Shown: positions 1 to 5,951, counted from the stretch's first letter. The stretch is DNA of 9,628 bases from Desulfobacteraceae bacterium (GCA_013203195.1 JABMQM010000651.1:1-9628), one strand, 5' to 3'. The notes: a model not told the origin generated them from the sequence alone. Made by a program: numbers and translations.

Positions 1-508
1 ACACCCAGGCCACAATCAGAAGGCTTCCGCCTCCGGCCAGCAAGCCCAGGGCAGACTCTTTAAAAGTTAACTGCGGCAGAGCCAGAGAAGCTATGAGGCC
101 GATTGGAATTCCGGGGATTGAAATCACATTCGGTATGATCTTGTGGTCAATATCGATAAAGGTAATGACTAAAAGTAAGGCGATGAATACGAAATATATA
201 AGGCCTTCAAGGGTTAAGCCAAAGGCAAAAAAGACGCTGGCGGCAGCGAGCCCGGCCAGCACTTCAACCAGGGGATAGCGTAAGGATATCGGTGCACGGC
301 AGTGGCGGCACCTGCCTTTCAGCCACAGATAACTTAAGACAGGAATATTATCGTAATACTTTATCATATTACCACAGCTTGGACATACTGAACGCGGGGG
401 GTCGGCAATAGATTTTTCAAGTGGAAGCCGGTAAATGCAAACGTTCATAAAACTTCCGAGGCACATACCGAATAAAAAAATGTAAATTACAATGAATATA
501 TTAGACAT
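1..508 (-). CDS. pilD: Prepilin peptidase / N-methyltransferase PilD, N-terminal part (C-terminus beyond window)
   Basis: Reading the minus strand from the ATG at 508-506 gives an open frame of 169 codons that runs off the window start. Residues 14-29 (GMCLGSFMNVCIYRLP) are the N-terminal signature of the bacterial A24 prepilin peptidase/methyltransferase. Two CxxC pairs follow (C42/C45 and C67/C70), flanked by YDNIPVLSYL and PISLRYPLVE, which is the cytoplasmic zinc-binding N-methyltransferase domain. FIDIDHKIIPN (about 117-127) holds the first aspartates of the GxGD-type peptidase. Most of the remaining sequence is hydrophobic, as expected for an inner-membrane protein. Family members are usually 250-290 aa, so roughly 90-120 residues, including the GxGD aspartate, lie outside. 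It cleaves and N-methylates type IV pilins or type II secretion pseudopilins. The ribosome binding site is weak (GGGG at 524-521) and partly inside a hairpin. No other pilus gene is visible. Confidence 0.93.
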   Translation of the reverse strand, partial: MSNIFIVIYIFLFGMCLGSFMNVCIYRLPLEKSIADPPRSVCPSCGNMIKYYDNIPVLSYLWLKGRCRHCRAPISLRYPLVEVLAGLAAASVFFAFGLTLEGLIYFVFIALLLVITFIDIDHKIIPNVISIPGIPIGLIASLALPQLTFKESALGLLAGGGSLLIVAWV

Positions 509-522
509 GGCTATTTTTTACC

Positions 523-545
523 CCAATTGAGCCATGCTCAATTGG
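523..545. repeat. Perfect 10-bp inverted repeat, 3-nt loop, upstream of pilD
   Basis: The arms ccaattgagc (523-532) and gctcaattgg (536-545) are exact reverse complements separated by cat. Neither strand has a run of T after the stem, so it does not look like a rho-independent terminator. It ends 15 bases from the pilD start and covers part of the only purine-rich stretch that could serve as pilD's ribosome binding site. It could be an operator or an RNA hairpin that limits pilD translation. Function is inferred from position only. Confidence 0.6.
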
Positions 546-653
546 TGATTACGTGTTGCGCGTTTTAAGTTGTGGCGTCCATAAGAATATTTCATCTTCT
601 AAATCAAAAAAAAAATTATCGCAAGTACTTATAATCACTGGGGTCACCAATAT

Positions 654-683
654 TGATGAATTTGTAAAAAGTCCAATTCATCA
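654..683. repeat. 9-bp inverted repeat with 12-nt loop, part of a dispersed element family
   Basis: Arms tgatgaatt (654-662) and aattcatca (675-683) pair perfectly around a loop that contains gtaaaaag. The same loop core is found in the repeats at 1484 and 5523. Immediately downstream, 684-699 contains cgttttaggttttaag, close to the reverse complement of the aacttaaaacg that begins those copies. A further exact cgttttaagtt lies at 561-571. This looks like a degenerate member of one intergenic palindromic repeat family. Confidence 0.45.
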
Positions 684-713
684 CGTTTTAGGTTTTAAGT
701 GAATCAAAGCAGC

Positions 714-742
714 TTGAATTTTTGTCTCGATAAGGGTAGTAT
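714..742 (+). promoter_or_regulatory. Candidate sigma-70-type promoter for the MBL hydrolase gene
   Basis: TTGAAT (714-719) and TAGTAT (737-742) are separated by 17 bases, and each matches the consensus hexamer at four of six positions. Transcription would start near 749, about 35 bases before the ATG at 783. The spacing is good but the hexamers are only fair, and similar matches occur by chance in AT-rich DNA. Confidence 0.3.
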
Positions 743-782
743 TCCCACGAAATATTGACTCTAATATGTGAAAGTGAGGCCC

Positions 783-1478
783 ATGAACATCAAGCAATTT
801 AGATATTCAACTGACAACTTAGGTTATTTGGTATACGGGAAGCAACTGGCCGGCGCCATTGACGGCGGGGCGACAGACGCCATCCTTGATTTTATCGCCG
901 ACAAAGGGCTTAGCTTAAAATGGGTAACCAACACCCATACTCACGCGGACCACACTACAGGGAACGAGGCTCTTCTGGCCGCTTCCGGCGCTGAATATCT
1001 GGCCGGTGCAGCACTGCGTCGCGACCGGATCATCGAGCTTGAAGATGTGAAAATCGATGTCTATCAAACCCCGGGGCACACTAAAGATTCAGTTACCTTC
1101 GGCCTTGGCAGCACGCTTATAACCGGTGACACGCTCTTTAACGGTACCATCGGAAACTGTTTTTCCGGAGACCTTAAAGGTTTTTTTAATTCGATCAAAA
1201 TGTTAATGGCGTTTCCCGTTGAGACCGTAATATATGCCGGGCACGATTATGTGCAGGAATCGCTGACTTTTGCCAAGTCCCTGGAACCTGACAACCGCGA
1301 TATAGATCATTTTCTAAAGACGTATGACCCGGCGCACGTACGTTCGACGCTGCAAGACGAATTTAAAATTAATCCCTTTCTTAGATTTAATGACGAAAAG
1401 ATCGTTTTGATGCTCAAAGCAAAAGGACTGCAAACGGCATCGGAATATGAGCGCTTCGAGTCGATGTGTTCTATTTAA
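783..1478 (+). CDS. Metallo-beta-lactamase-fold hydrolase, glyoxalase II-like
   Basis: This 231-aa protein has the full metal-binding set of the glyoxalase II (GloB) branch of the MBL fold: THTHADH (51-57), PGHT with H99, TGDTLF with D116, and AGHDY with H154. That should hold a dinuclear metal centre for hydrolysing a thioester or similar substrate. The C-terminal INPFLRFND resembles the GloB tail. The usual glyoxalase II loop with the glutathione-binding Lys/Arg (GC-G-K/R-FF-EG) reads IGNCFSGD here, so S-lactoylglutathione may not be the substrate; another thiol ester or a persulfide-type substrate is possible. I chose ATG 783 over the in-frame GTG at 768 because GTGAGG (774-779) precedes it, although only 3 nt away, while the GTG has no Shine-Dalgarno; the GTG start would add five residues. 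It is the first gene of the plus-strand run, 67 bases before the next. Family call is firm; substrate unknown. Confidence 0.88.
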   Translation: MNIKQFRYSTDNLGYLVYGKQLAGAIDGGATDAILDFIADKGLSLKWVTNTHTHADHTTGNEALLAASGAEYLAGAALRRDRIIELEDVKIDVYQTPGHTKDSVTFGLGSTLITGDTLFNGTIGNCFSGDLKGFFNSIKMLMAFPVETVIYAGHDYVQESLTFAKSLEPDNRDIDHFLKTYDPAHVRSTLQDEFKINPFLRFNDEKIVLMLKAKGLQTASEYERFESMCSI

Positions 1479-1483
1479 TTTAG

Positions 1484-1514
1484 AACTTAAAACGTTCGTA
1501 AAAAGGAAATTTTT
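1484..1514 (+). repeat. Dispersed intergenic repeat, copy A (31 bp)
   Basis: The stretch starting aacttaaaacg and continuing ttcgtaaaaagg matches 5523-5553 at 30 of 31 positions (the difference is A1509 versus G5548). It begins 5 bases after the stop codon of the MBL hydrolase gene. This copy lacks the right-hand inverted arm seen at 5556-5565, so it may be a truncated or degraded copy. Confidence 0.7.
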
Positions 1515-1545
1515 ATACATTCAAATTAAATTGTAGAGAAACTCA

Positions 1546-2010
1546 ATGGAAAAAATGAGAAAGGCTGACAGAGAGATCACAAGCAGGGCTGAAATCGAGG
1601 GGATCATCAGACGCAGCCTGGTCTGCCGACTGGCGCTGGCGGATGAAAATCGACCCTACATCGTTCCGCTGTGTTTTGGATACAAGGATAATTCACTCTA
1701 TTTTCATTCCGCCGTACAGGGGAAAAAAATAGACATCATCAAAAAGAATAACAGGGTTTGTTTTGAATTTGATATTGACTCTGAAGTCATAAAGGCTGAT
1801 AAAGCTTGTGAGTGGGGTATGCAATATAAAAGTGTCGTCGGATTCGGCCAAGCTTCATTTCTCGAAGATTCCGAGTCCAAGCGCCGGGCACTGGATATTA
1901 TCATGAAGCAATACTCCGGTGAATCATCTGCCTATCCGGAAACGAAATTAAAACATACGGTTATTATCAAAGTTGAGATTGAGCATATGACGGGGAAGCA
2001 GGCCCAATGA
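1546..2010 (+). CDS. Pyridoxamine 5'-phosphate oxidase-family (NimA-like) flavin-binding protein
   Basis: This 154-aa protein has the pattern of the FMN-binding split-barrel family (PPOX-like, close to the NimA/5-nitroimidazole reductase group). An N-terminal helix is followed by LVCRLALADENRPYIVPL (25-42), then CFGYKDNSLYFHSAVQGKKID, a VCFEFDID strand and CEWGMQYKSVVGFGQA, which matches the NimA-type central strand pair. It probably binds FMN or a deazaflavin-type cofactor and reduces an unknown small molecule. The length is normal. The upstream ribosome binding site is poor. Its TGA overlaps the start of the HD-domain gene (ATGA, 2007-2010), so the two are translationally coupled. True pyridoxamine-phosphate oxidase activity is not implied; these small proteins are usually only structural relatives. 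Confidence 0.87.
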   Translation: MEKMRKADREITSRAEIEGIIRRSLVCRLALADENRPYIVPLCFGYKDNSLYFHSAVQGKKIDIIKKNNRVCFEFDIDSEVIKADKACEWGMQYKSVVGFGQASFLEDSESKRRALDIIMKQYSGESSAYPETKLKHTVIIKVEIEHMTGKQAQ

Positions 2011-2723
2011 AGATGCGTGAAGCTGTAGCGGTAAACACAAGGGATGCTGGATTGACCGATGGTAATGGTTCTAAGATCGACTCCGAAACGTTGCTGGAAC
2101 AGGTGGGCAGGATTGCAAAGCAACATTTTGACAGAGCTCGTGGGAGCCACGACTGGGAGCATACCCTTAGAGTATTCAGGTTGTGCCGGCGCATCGGTTC
2201 TAAAGAAGGTGCCGACATGGATGTGCTGCTGGTTGCGGCCTATCTGCACGATATCGGCCGGAGTTTTCAGGATACTTCCAACGGTGCTGTATGCCACGCC
2301 CAAAAAGGTGTGGAAATAACAATTCCTATTGTATCAGCGCTTCCGCTAAAGGAAAAACAGAAAGAAAATATTGTCCACTGTGTCAGATCCCATCGTTTCC
2401 GGGGCAACGATGCTCCCCAAACAATCGAGGCTAAAGTTCTGTTTGATGCGGACAAACTTGATGCCATCGGTGCGGTGGGGGTAGCCAGGGCATTTCTCTT
2501 TGCCGGGGAAGTGGGGGCGCGGCTGCACAGTCCCAAAATAAATGTCGAGGAAGCTGCGCCGTACTCAAAAGACGATACCGGCTATCGAGAATACAGGGTT
2601 AAACTGAGTAAAATCCGGGATAGAATTTTAACACAAACCGGCCGGGAACTGGCTGACGAGCGCCATGATGTCATGGAGCAATTCTTTACACGCTTTATCA
2701 AAGAATATGAAGGGGAGAGGTAG
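2007..2723 (+). CDS. HD-domain metal-dependent phosphohydrolase (YedJ-like)
   Basis: This 238-aa protein shows the full HD superfamily arrangement: GSHDWEHTLRV (46-56, H48 and H52), AAYLHDIGR (77-85, catalytic H81-D82), CVRSHRFRG (125-133) and LFDADKLDAIGAVGVARAF (145-163, D149). The last motif and overall length resemble the YedJ-type group of single-domain HD hydrolases, which act on phosphate esters or nucleotides. The substrate cannot be read from the sequence. Residues 1-30 lack domain features, and a start at M3 (2013) is possible. The gene overlaps the flavin-binding gene by 4 bases and is followed after 5 bases by the PurH cyclohydrolase gene, so all three are probably one transcript. 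A role in nucleotide housekeeping is an inference from that context. Confidence 0.88.
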   Translation: MKMREAVAVNTRDAGLTDGNGSKIDSETLLEQVGRIAKQHFDRARGSHDWEHTLRVFRLCRRIGSKEGADMDVLLVAAYLHDIGRSFQDTSNGAVCHAQKGVEITIPIVSALPLKEKQKENIVHCVRSHRFRGNDAPQTIEAKVLFDADKLDAIGAVGVARAFLFAGEVGARLHSPKINVEEAAPYSKDDTGYREYRVKLSKIRDRILTQTGRELADERHDVMEQFFTRFIKEYEGER

Positions 2724-2728
2724 GTGTT

Positions 2729-3406
2729 ATGAGCATGAACGTTGTTGAAAAAATTGATGATCTTGTAAAGGTCAGAAATGTAATGGCAAGTGTTTTTGAC
2801 AAAGGCGGTTTGGGTGGGTTTATTCCCGAATTGCTCAGGATAAATCCTGAGATAAAATTATATTCTACCGGCGGAACTTTCGGCAGGATTAAGGAAATTC
2901 TGGGCGAGGCGGCGGCAACCTGCCTGACACAGATTTCGGATTACACCGGCCAGCCGGAAACCCAGGGCGGACTGGTCAAGACATTGGACTTTAAAATTTA
3001 TCTGGGTCTGCTGACCGAAACTTACAATGACTCCCACCAGGATGATTTAAAACGAACCGGTGCGGTGCCGTTTGATATTGTGATCGGCAATCTGTACCCC
3101 TTTAAGGAGACGATCTCAAAAGAAGGGGTAACGGTGGAAGAGGCGCGGGGCAATATCGATATCGGCGGGCCGTGTATGATAAGGGCTTCCGCCAAGAATT
3201 ATTTGAGGGTTGCATCGGTGGTCGACCCTTCCGACTATGACACCATTATTGCCGAGATGAAAGCTAATAACGGAGCGATATCCCTGAAACTTCGTTACCG
3301 TCTGGCGCAAAAGGCTTTTGCCTACACAGCCGATTACGACAGTACTATTGCCGGCTTTTTGGGTGCTAAAGCGATTGACGATGTTAAGGCCTGTTATCCC
3401 GGCTAA
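2729..3406 (+). CDS. purH: IMP cyclohydrolase (stand-alone N-terminal half of PurH)
   Basis: The 225-aa product covers only the MGS-like IMP cyclohydrolase domain, which closes FAICAR to IMP in the last step of de novo purine synthesis. Recognisable PurH motifs are VMASVFDKGGLGGF (18-31), LYSTGGT (44-50), ISDYTGQPE (69-77), VKTLDFKIYLGLL (83-95), NLYPF (121-125) and NIDIGGPCMIRASAKN (142-157). Canonical PurH reads KTLHPKIH where this has KTLDFKIY, so it belongs to a divergent branch. The conserved Lys (K84) is kept. The protein ends cleanly at a TAA after about 225 residues instead of continuing into the transformylase domain. GAGAGG (2715-2720) is well placed 8 nt before the ATG, and M3 is an alternative start. 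The partner half is encoded 157 bases downstream. Domain identity is firm; whether it works alone or in complex is not shown. Confidence 0.92.
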   Translation: MSMNVVEKIDDLVKVRNVMASVFDKGGLGGFIPELLRINPEIKLYSTGGTFGRIKEILGEAAATCLTQISDYTGQPETQGGLVKTLDFKIYLGLLTETYNDSHQDDLKRTGAVPFDIVIGNLYPFKETISKEGVTVEEARGNIDIGGPCMIRASAKNYLRVASVVDPSDYDTIIAEMKANNGAISLKLRYRLAQKAFAYTADYDSTIAGFLGAKAIDDVKACYPG

Positions 3407-3424
3407 CCCGAATATTGAAAGATA

Positions 3425-3510
3425 ATCACGAAAACACGAAATACTGAAAGCACGAAATGGTAATTTAATTTTTATTTCTTCGTGCCTTCGTATTTTCGTG
3501 CTTTCGTGAT
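3425..3510. repeat. Large imperfect palindrome built of CACGAAA units between the two purH genes
   Basis: Arms at 3425-3456 and 3479-3510 are inverted copies of about 32 bases, with two mismatches and two single-base indels, around a 22-base AT-rich loop. Each arm is itself made of short repeats: CACGAAA or close variants recur on the left and TTTCGTG or TTCGTG on the right. RNA from either strand could form a long hairpin. It is followed by ataaaaataataatttt and not a clean T-run, so it is not a typical terminator, though it may attenuate transcription or protect message ends. It resembles multicopy intergenic palindromes common in environmental bacterial genomes. Confidence 0.75.
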
Positions 3511-3550
3511 AAAAATAATAATTTTCATCCGGTCAATCCGGAATAAGGGC

Positions 3551-3557
3551 AAAGGAG
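3551..3557 (+). promoter_or_regulatory. Strong Shine-Dalgarno before the AICAR transformylase gene
   Basis: AAAGGAG lies 6 bases before the ATG at 3564. It fixes this start and shows that the second purH half is translated independently rather than arising from a frameshift in a single gene. Confidence 0.8.
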
Positions 3558-3563
3558 AAGAAA

Positions 3564-4814
3564 ATGGCTGAAGATCTGAAGAAAATGTATCGAACAATCA
3601 TGGATGACCACTTTTCGCCCAATATGGAGATTAGTTTTGTGGACCAGGACAAAAGACAGACTCTTTTTTATGAAAAAGTTTCCTGGGTCATCGATGAGGT
3701 TCAAAAAGGATTAAGATACGGTGAAAACCCCGGCCAGGAAGCGGCTCTGTACAGGCTGACCAATGGTAATCTGGTGTTAGGGGACAGCCAAACGATTCAG
3801 CCGGGGCAGTATCTGGCGTCAGATATCGAATTGCTGCAGTCCGGCAAGCATCCCGGTAAAACCAATTTGACCGATGCGGACAACTCCTTGAATATCTTAA
3901 GATACTTTGTGGACAAACCCACAGTGGTGATTGTTAAACACAACAACCCCTGCGGAGTTGCCCGCGCAGACACTCTGGAAGAGGCCTATGTCAAGGCCAA
4001 TATAGCAGACCGCGTGGCTGCTTTCGGAGGATGCATTTCTCTTAACCGGGCGGTAGACAAAGCAACGGCCGAAGCCATTACCAATCAGTATGCCGAGGTC
4101 GTGGTCGCCCCTGATTTTGAGGAAGGGGTTATGGCAGTTTTCGAACAGAAAAAAAATCTAAGGGTCATCCGTATCGGTAATATCGATCGGCTACAGAGTT
4201 TTGTCGGTCAGCGCTGCGTGGAATTTAAGAGTTTGATTGACGGCGGACATATCGTGCAGTGGTCTTTTGTGCCGACTACCCTAACTTCGGCGGACCTTAA
4301 GGTTGCCGAAACCGAATATAAGGGCAAAACCTACCGGGTAGACCGAGAACCCACGGATAAGGAATATGATAATTTGCTCTTTGGCTGGCTGGTGGAATCA
4401 GGGATTACTTCGAATTCGGTCATTTATGTAAAAGACGAGGTGACTGTGGGCATTGGAACCGGTGAGCAGGACCGCGTAGGGGTGGCTGAAATCGCAAGAG
4501 ATAAAGCCTACCGGAAACTTGCAGACCGTTATTGCTTTGAAGCACACGGCATCCCTTACAATGATTTGAAAGATGACGATAAAAAGAAAGAAATCAACGA
4601 TAGGGTAACTGCTGAAAAAGGCGGCCTGATCGGCGCCGCCATGGTCAGCGATGCATTCTTCCCTTTCAGGGACGGCATAGATGTAGGACTCAGTGAAGGT
4701 ATTACTTCCGTGATTCAGCCCGGCGGGTCAGGAAACGACTACCAGTCCATCGAGGCCTGCAACGAAGTCGGCGCCACCATGGTGTATACGGGGCAAAGAA
4801 GTTTTAAGCACTAG
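3564..4814 (+). CDS. purH: AICAR formyltransferase (stand-alone, divergent C-terminal half of PurH)
   Basis: The 416-aa product is the PurH transformylase domain, which formylates AICAR to FAICAR using 10-formyl-THF. Supporting motifs are LRYGENPGQ (50-58), VKHNNPCGVA (124-133, with the conserved Lys125-His126 pair), VAAFGGCISLN, REPTDKEYDNLLFGW, VTVGIGTG, SDAFFPFRDGID and a terminal GATMVYTGQRSFKH. It differs from the usual form: GQMSRV is replaced by GEQDRV and PGGSIRD by PGGSGND. It is also longer than the roughly 320-residue domain, with about 45 extra residues before LRYGENPGQ and an enlarged segment around VEFKSLIDGGHIVQWSF. With the cyclohydrolase gene the pair totals 641 aa, against 510-530 for fused PurH. 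This probably marks a separate subfamily. AICAR transformylase activity is likely because the Lys-His pair survives, but untested. Confidence 0.9.
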   Translation: MAEDLKKMYRTIMDDHFSPNMEISFVDQDKRQTLFYEKVSWVIDEVQKGLRYGENPGQEAALYRLTNGNLVLGDSQTIQPGQYLASDIELLQSGKHPGKTNLTDADNSLNILRYFVDKPTVVIVKHNNPCGVARADTLEEAYVKANIADRVAAFGGCISLNRAVDKATAEAITNQYAEVVVAPDFEEGVMAVFEQKKNLRVIRIGNIDRLQSFVGQRCVEFKSLIDGGHIVQWSFVPTTLTSADLKVAETEYKGKTYRVDREPTDKEYDNLLFGWLVESGITSNSVIYVKDEVTVGIGTGEQDRVGVAEIARDKAYRKLADRYCFEAHGIPYNDLKDDDKKKEINDRVTAEKGGLIGAAMVSDAFFPFRDGIDVGLSEGITSVIQPGGSGNDYQSIEACNEVGATMVYTGQRSFKH

Positions 4815-4881
4815 CCCGAATTTATCATGAAGAATTTATTTTTGGCTGCAAAACAGATTCAGCCCTGATGCCTCGAAAACG

Positions 4882-4918
4882 GAGACCTTTGCAAAATTGA
4901 ACATTTTGCAAAGGTCTC
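4882..4918. repeat. Perfect 16-bp inverted repeat between convergent genes (possible terminator)
   Basis: Arms gagacctttgcaaaat (4882-4897) and attttgcaaaggtctc (4903-4918) are exact reverse complements around the loop tgaac. The repeat lies between the stop of purH (plus strand) and the stop of the SH3-domain gene (minus strand), where a bidirectional terminator would be expected. Neither side has a strong U-tract: the plus side continues aattataat and the minus side cgttttcg. The perfect match suggests either selection on the RNA stem or a recently acquired palindromic element such as fused terminal repeats. Confidence 0.75.
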
Positions 4919-4920
4919 AA

Positions 4921-5493
4921 TTATAATGATAATCGTTGCTTCTTTTGTTGTCGCCCAACTAGCATGCCGCTGATCAAACCGCACAATAACACTAATGCTC
5001 CTGATAGAAACAATCTGTTTTTTTGCGAAAACCTCAAATTTTCATTTTCTTTTGTTAACATTTGAATAGTTTCTTGGGAAGATTCATGGTTCGTTTTAAG
5101 CTTAACATGTTTATCTGCTTCCTGTTTCAGAGCCACATCCCGTTCACCTTCAAGGTGAGCCAATTTCTCTTTAAGCACAGCATTTTCCTGCAACAATAAT
5201 TTGGCCTGATTTTCCCATGGTGGTCGTATAATCAAATAACGACTCAAAACCCATCCCTTAAGGTTTTCCTGATCATCAGCCAGGGAGTGAACAAGACTCC
5301 AACCTTCTTCGGTCTTTAAAATTTCCACAGGATAACCGGAAGGGAGAAATTTTAAGATTTTGTTTTCAATGCTTGGGCCTCTACGGAGACTAATTCTAAA
5401 CGAATCAGTTACATAGCCTTTGGCGGCCCAGCTTGTATGACCCATTAAGCACAACCCTAATATTACAATAGTGATAAGTCGGAATCTGTACAT
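4921..5493 (-). CDS. SH3-domain, coiled-coil, membrane-anchored envelope protein (TIGR04211-like)
   Basis: The 190-aa product has a signal peptide (basic RFR, then LITIVILGLCLMG, likely cut near SWA-A at 21-24) and a bacterial SH3 domain at about 25-87 with SLRRGPS, LPSGYPVEIL, EEGWSLV and GWVLSRYL. A charged heptad-like stretch at about 96-155 (LLLQENAVLKEKLAHLEGE and similar) suggests a coiled coil. A transmembrane helix follows at about 161-180, then the basic tail RQQKKQRLSL. This order matches the proteobacterial SH3 domain protein family related to YgiM. It probably sits in the inner membrane facing the periplasm and may bind peptidoglycan or another envelope partner; no enzymatic residues are visible. 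I chose ATG 5493, preceded by GGTGAA (5502-5497), over an upstream TTG at 5523 that lies inside a dispersed repeat. It is transcribed convergently with purH and divergently from the oxidoreductase operon. Confidence 0.85.
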   Translation of the reverse strand: MYRFRLITIVILGLCLMGHTSWAAKGYVTDSFRISLRRGPSIENKILKFLPSGYPVEILKTEEGWSLVHSLADDQENLKGWVLSRYLIIRPPWENQAKLLLQENAVLKEKLAHLEGERDVALKQEADKHVKLKTNHESSQETIQMLTKENENLRFSQKNRLFLSGALVLLCGLISGMLVGRQQKKQRLSL

Positions 5494-5522
5494 ATGTTCA
5501 CCGTAATTTTTATATTTTAACA

Positions 5523-5565
5523 AACTTAAAACGTTCGTAAAAAGGAAGTTTTTGTTTTTTACGAA
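5523..5565 (+). repeat. Dispersed intergenic repeat, copy B, with 10-bp inverted arms
   Basis: Bases 5523-5553 match 1484-1514 at 30 of 31 positions. In this copy ttcgtaaaaa (5534-5543) is followed after 12 bases by its exact reverse complement tttttacgaa (5556-5565), so the element can fold into a stem-loop. It lies upstream of the SH3-domain gene. The combination of copies and a palindromic core suggests a small multicopy non-autonomous element or REP-like repeat. Confidence 0.7.
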
Positions 5566-5735
5566 ACCATCAAGGTATGGCCTTCCTGATTAATCTATAA
5601 AAAAAAAGCTAAGATGTAAAGCCGGTTTGGGGATCGCCCGTCCAATACAGTTCAATTAGTATCAATAAAATTGAAAAATTGTTTTGACATTATAAACAGT
5701 TTGTGATTTTTGCGCTTTTCCACTAAAAATTGGGA

Positions 5736-5741
5736 TATAAT
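5736..5741 (+). promoter_or_regulatory. Candidate -10 box (TATAAT) for the oxidoreductase operon
   Basis: A perfect TATAAT sits about 210 bases upstream of the gamma-subunit start. No good -35 hexamer is found 15-18 bases before it. A perfect TTGACA at 5684-5689 is too far upstream to pair with it and has no -10 of its own at the right spacing. If used, the operon would have a 5' leader of about 200 nt. The call is tentative. Confidence 0.25.
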
Positions 5742-5951
5742 GAGAAGTCCTGCACGCTGGAGAGTTGTCAGTTTTGCTTTTCAGGTACATCAAGGATGAA
5801 AAAACAAACAAAAAGGTTTTTCAGGTTGAAATATGGTTTATTACCGGTTATAAATTATTATAAATATATATAGCCCATCATTATTAAAATAAATTAAGTT
5901 TTCTACAGTTTTCTAAAAATCAAATCAATATCTTATCAGAAGGTGAGTCGT

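Larger units (their letters stand above)
5494..5951. other. Long AT-rich intergenic region between divergent genes
   Basis: These 458 bases carry no convincing gene. They hold the dispersed repeat at 5523-5565, a possible promoter at 5736-5741, an AT-rich leader with taaattattataaatatata near 5851-5870, and a short tandem pair agttttcta at 5897-5905 and 5907-5915 spaced by 10 bases. A 25-codon frame (5796-5873) starts with ATG but has only a weak, distant ribosome binding site. I recognise no riboswitch class. Both the SH3 gene (leftward) and the oxidoreductase operon (rightward) must be expressed from here. Confidence 0.6.

Noticed and set aside
93..278. Plus-strand open frame of 61 codons inside the prepilin peptidase region
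   Set aside because: It is antisense to a clear PilD frame carrying CxxC pairs and the FIDIDHKIIPN motif; its own translation shows no recognisable domain.
3425..3510. CRISPR-like array of short CACGAAA repeats
   Set aside because: The units are 7-8 bases, inverted across a centre, with no uniform spacers and no cas genes; it is a palindrome, not an array.
2729..4814. A broken purH pseudogene caused by a frameshift
   Set aside because: Both halves have complete motif sets, their own starts and a strong ribosome binding site for the second, and the gap is a structured palindrome rather than decayed coding sequence.
5684..5712. Promoter starting from the perfect TTGACA at 5684
   Set aside because: No -10-like hexamer occurs 16-18 bases downstream; the sequence there is tttttg or similar.
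5796..5873. 25-codon frame as a real small gene
   Set aside because: The ribosome binding site is weak and distant, the tail is low-complexity and AT-rich (NYYKYI), and no homology can be recognised. It is kept only as a possible leader peptide.
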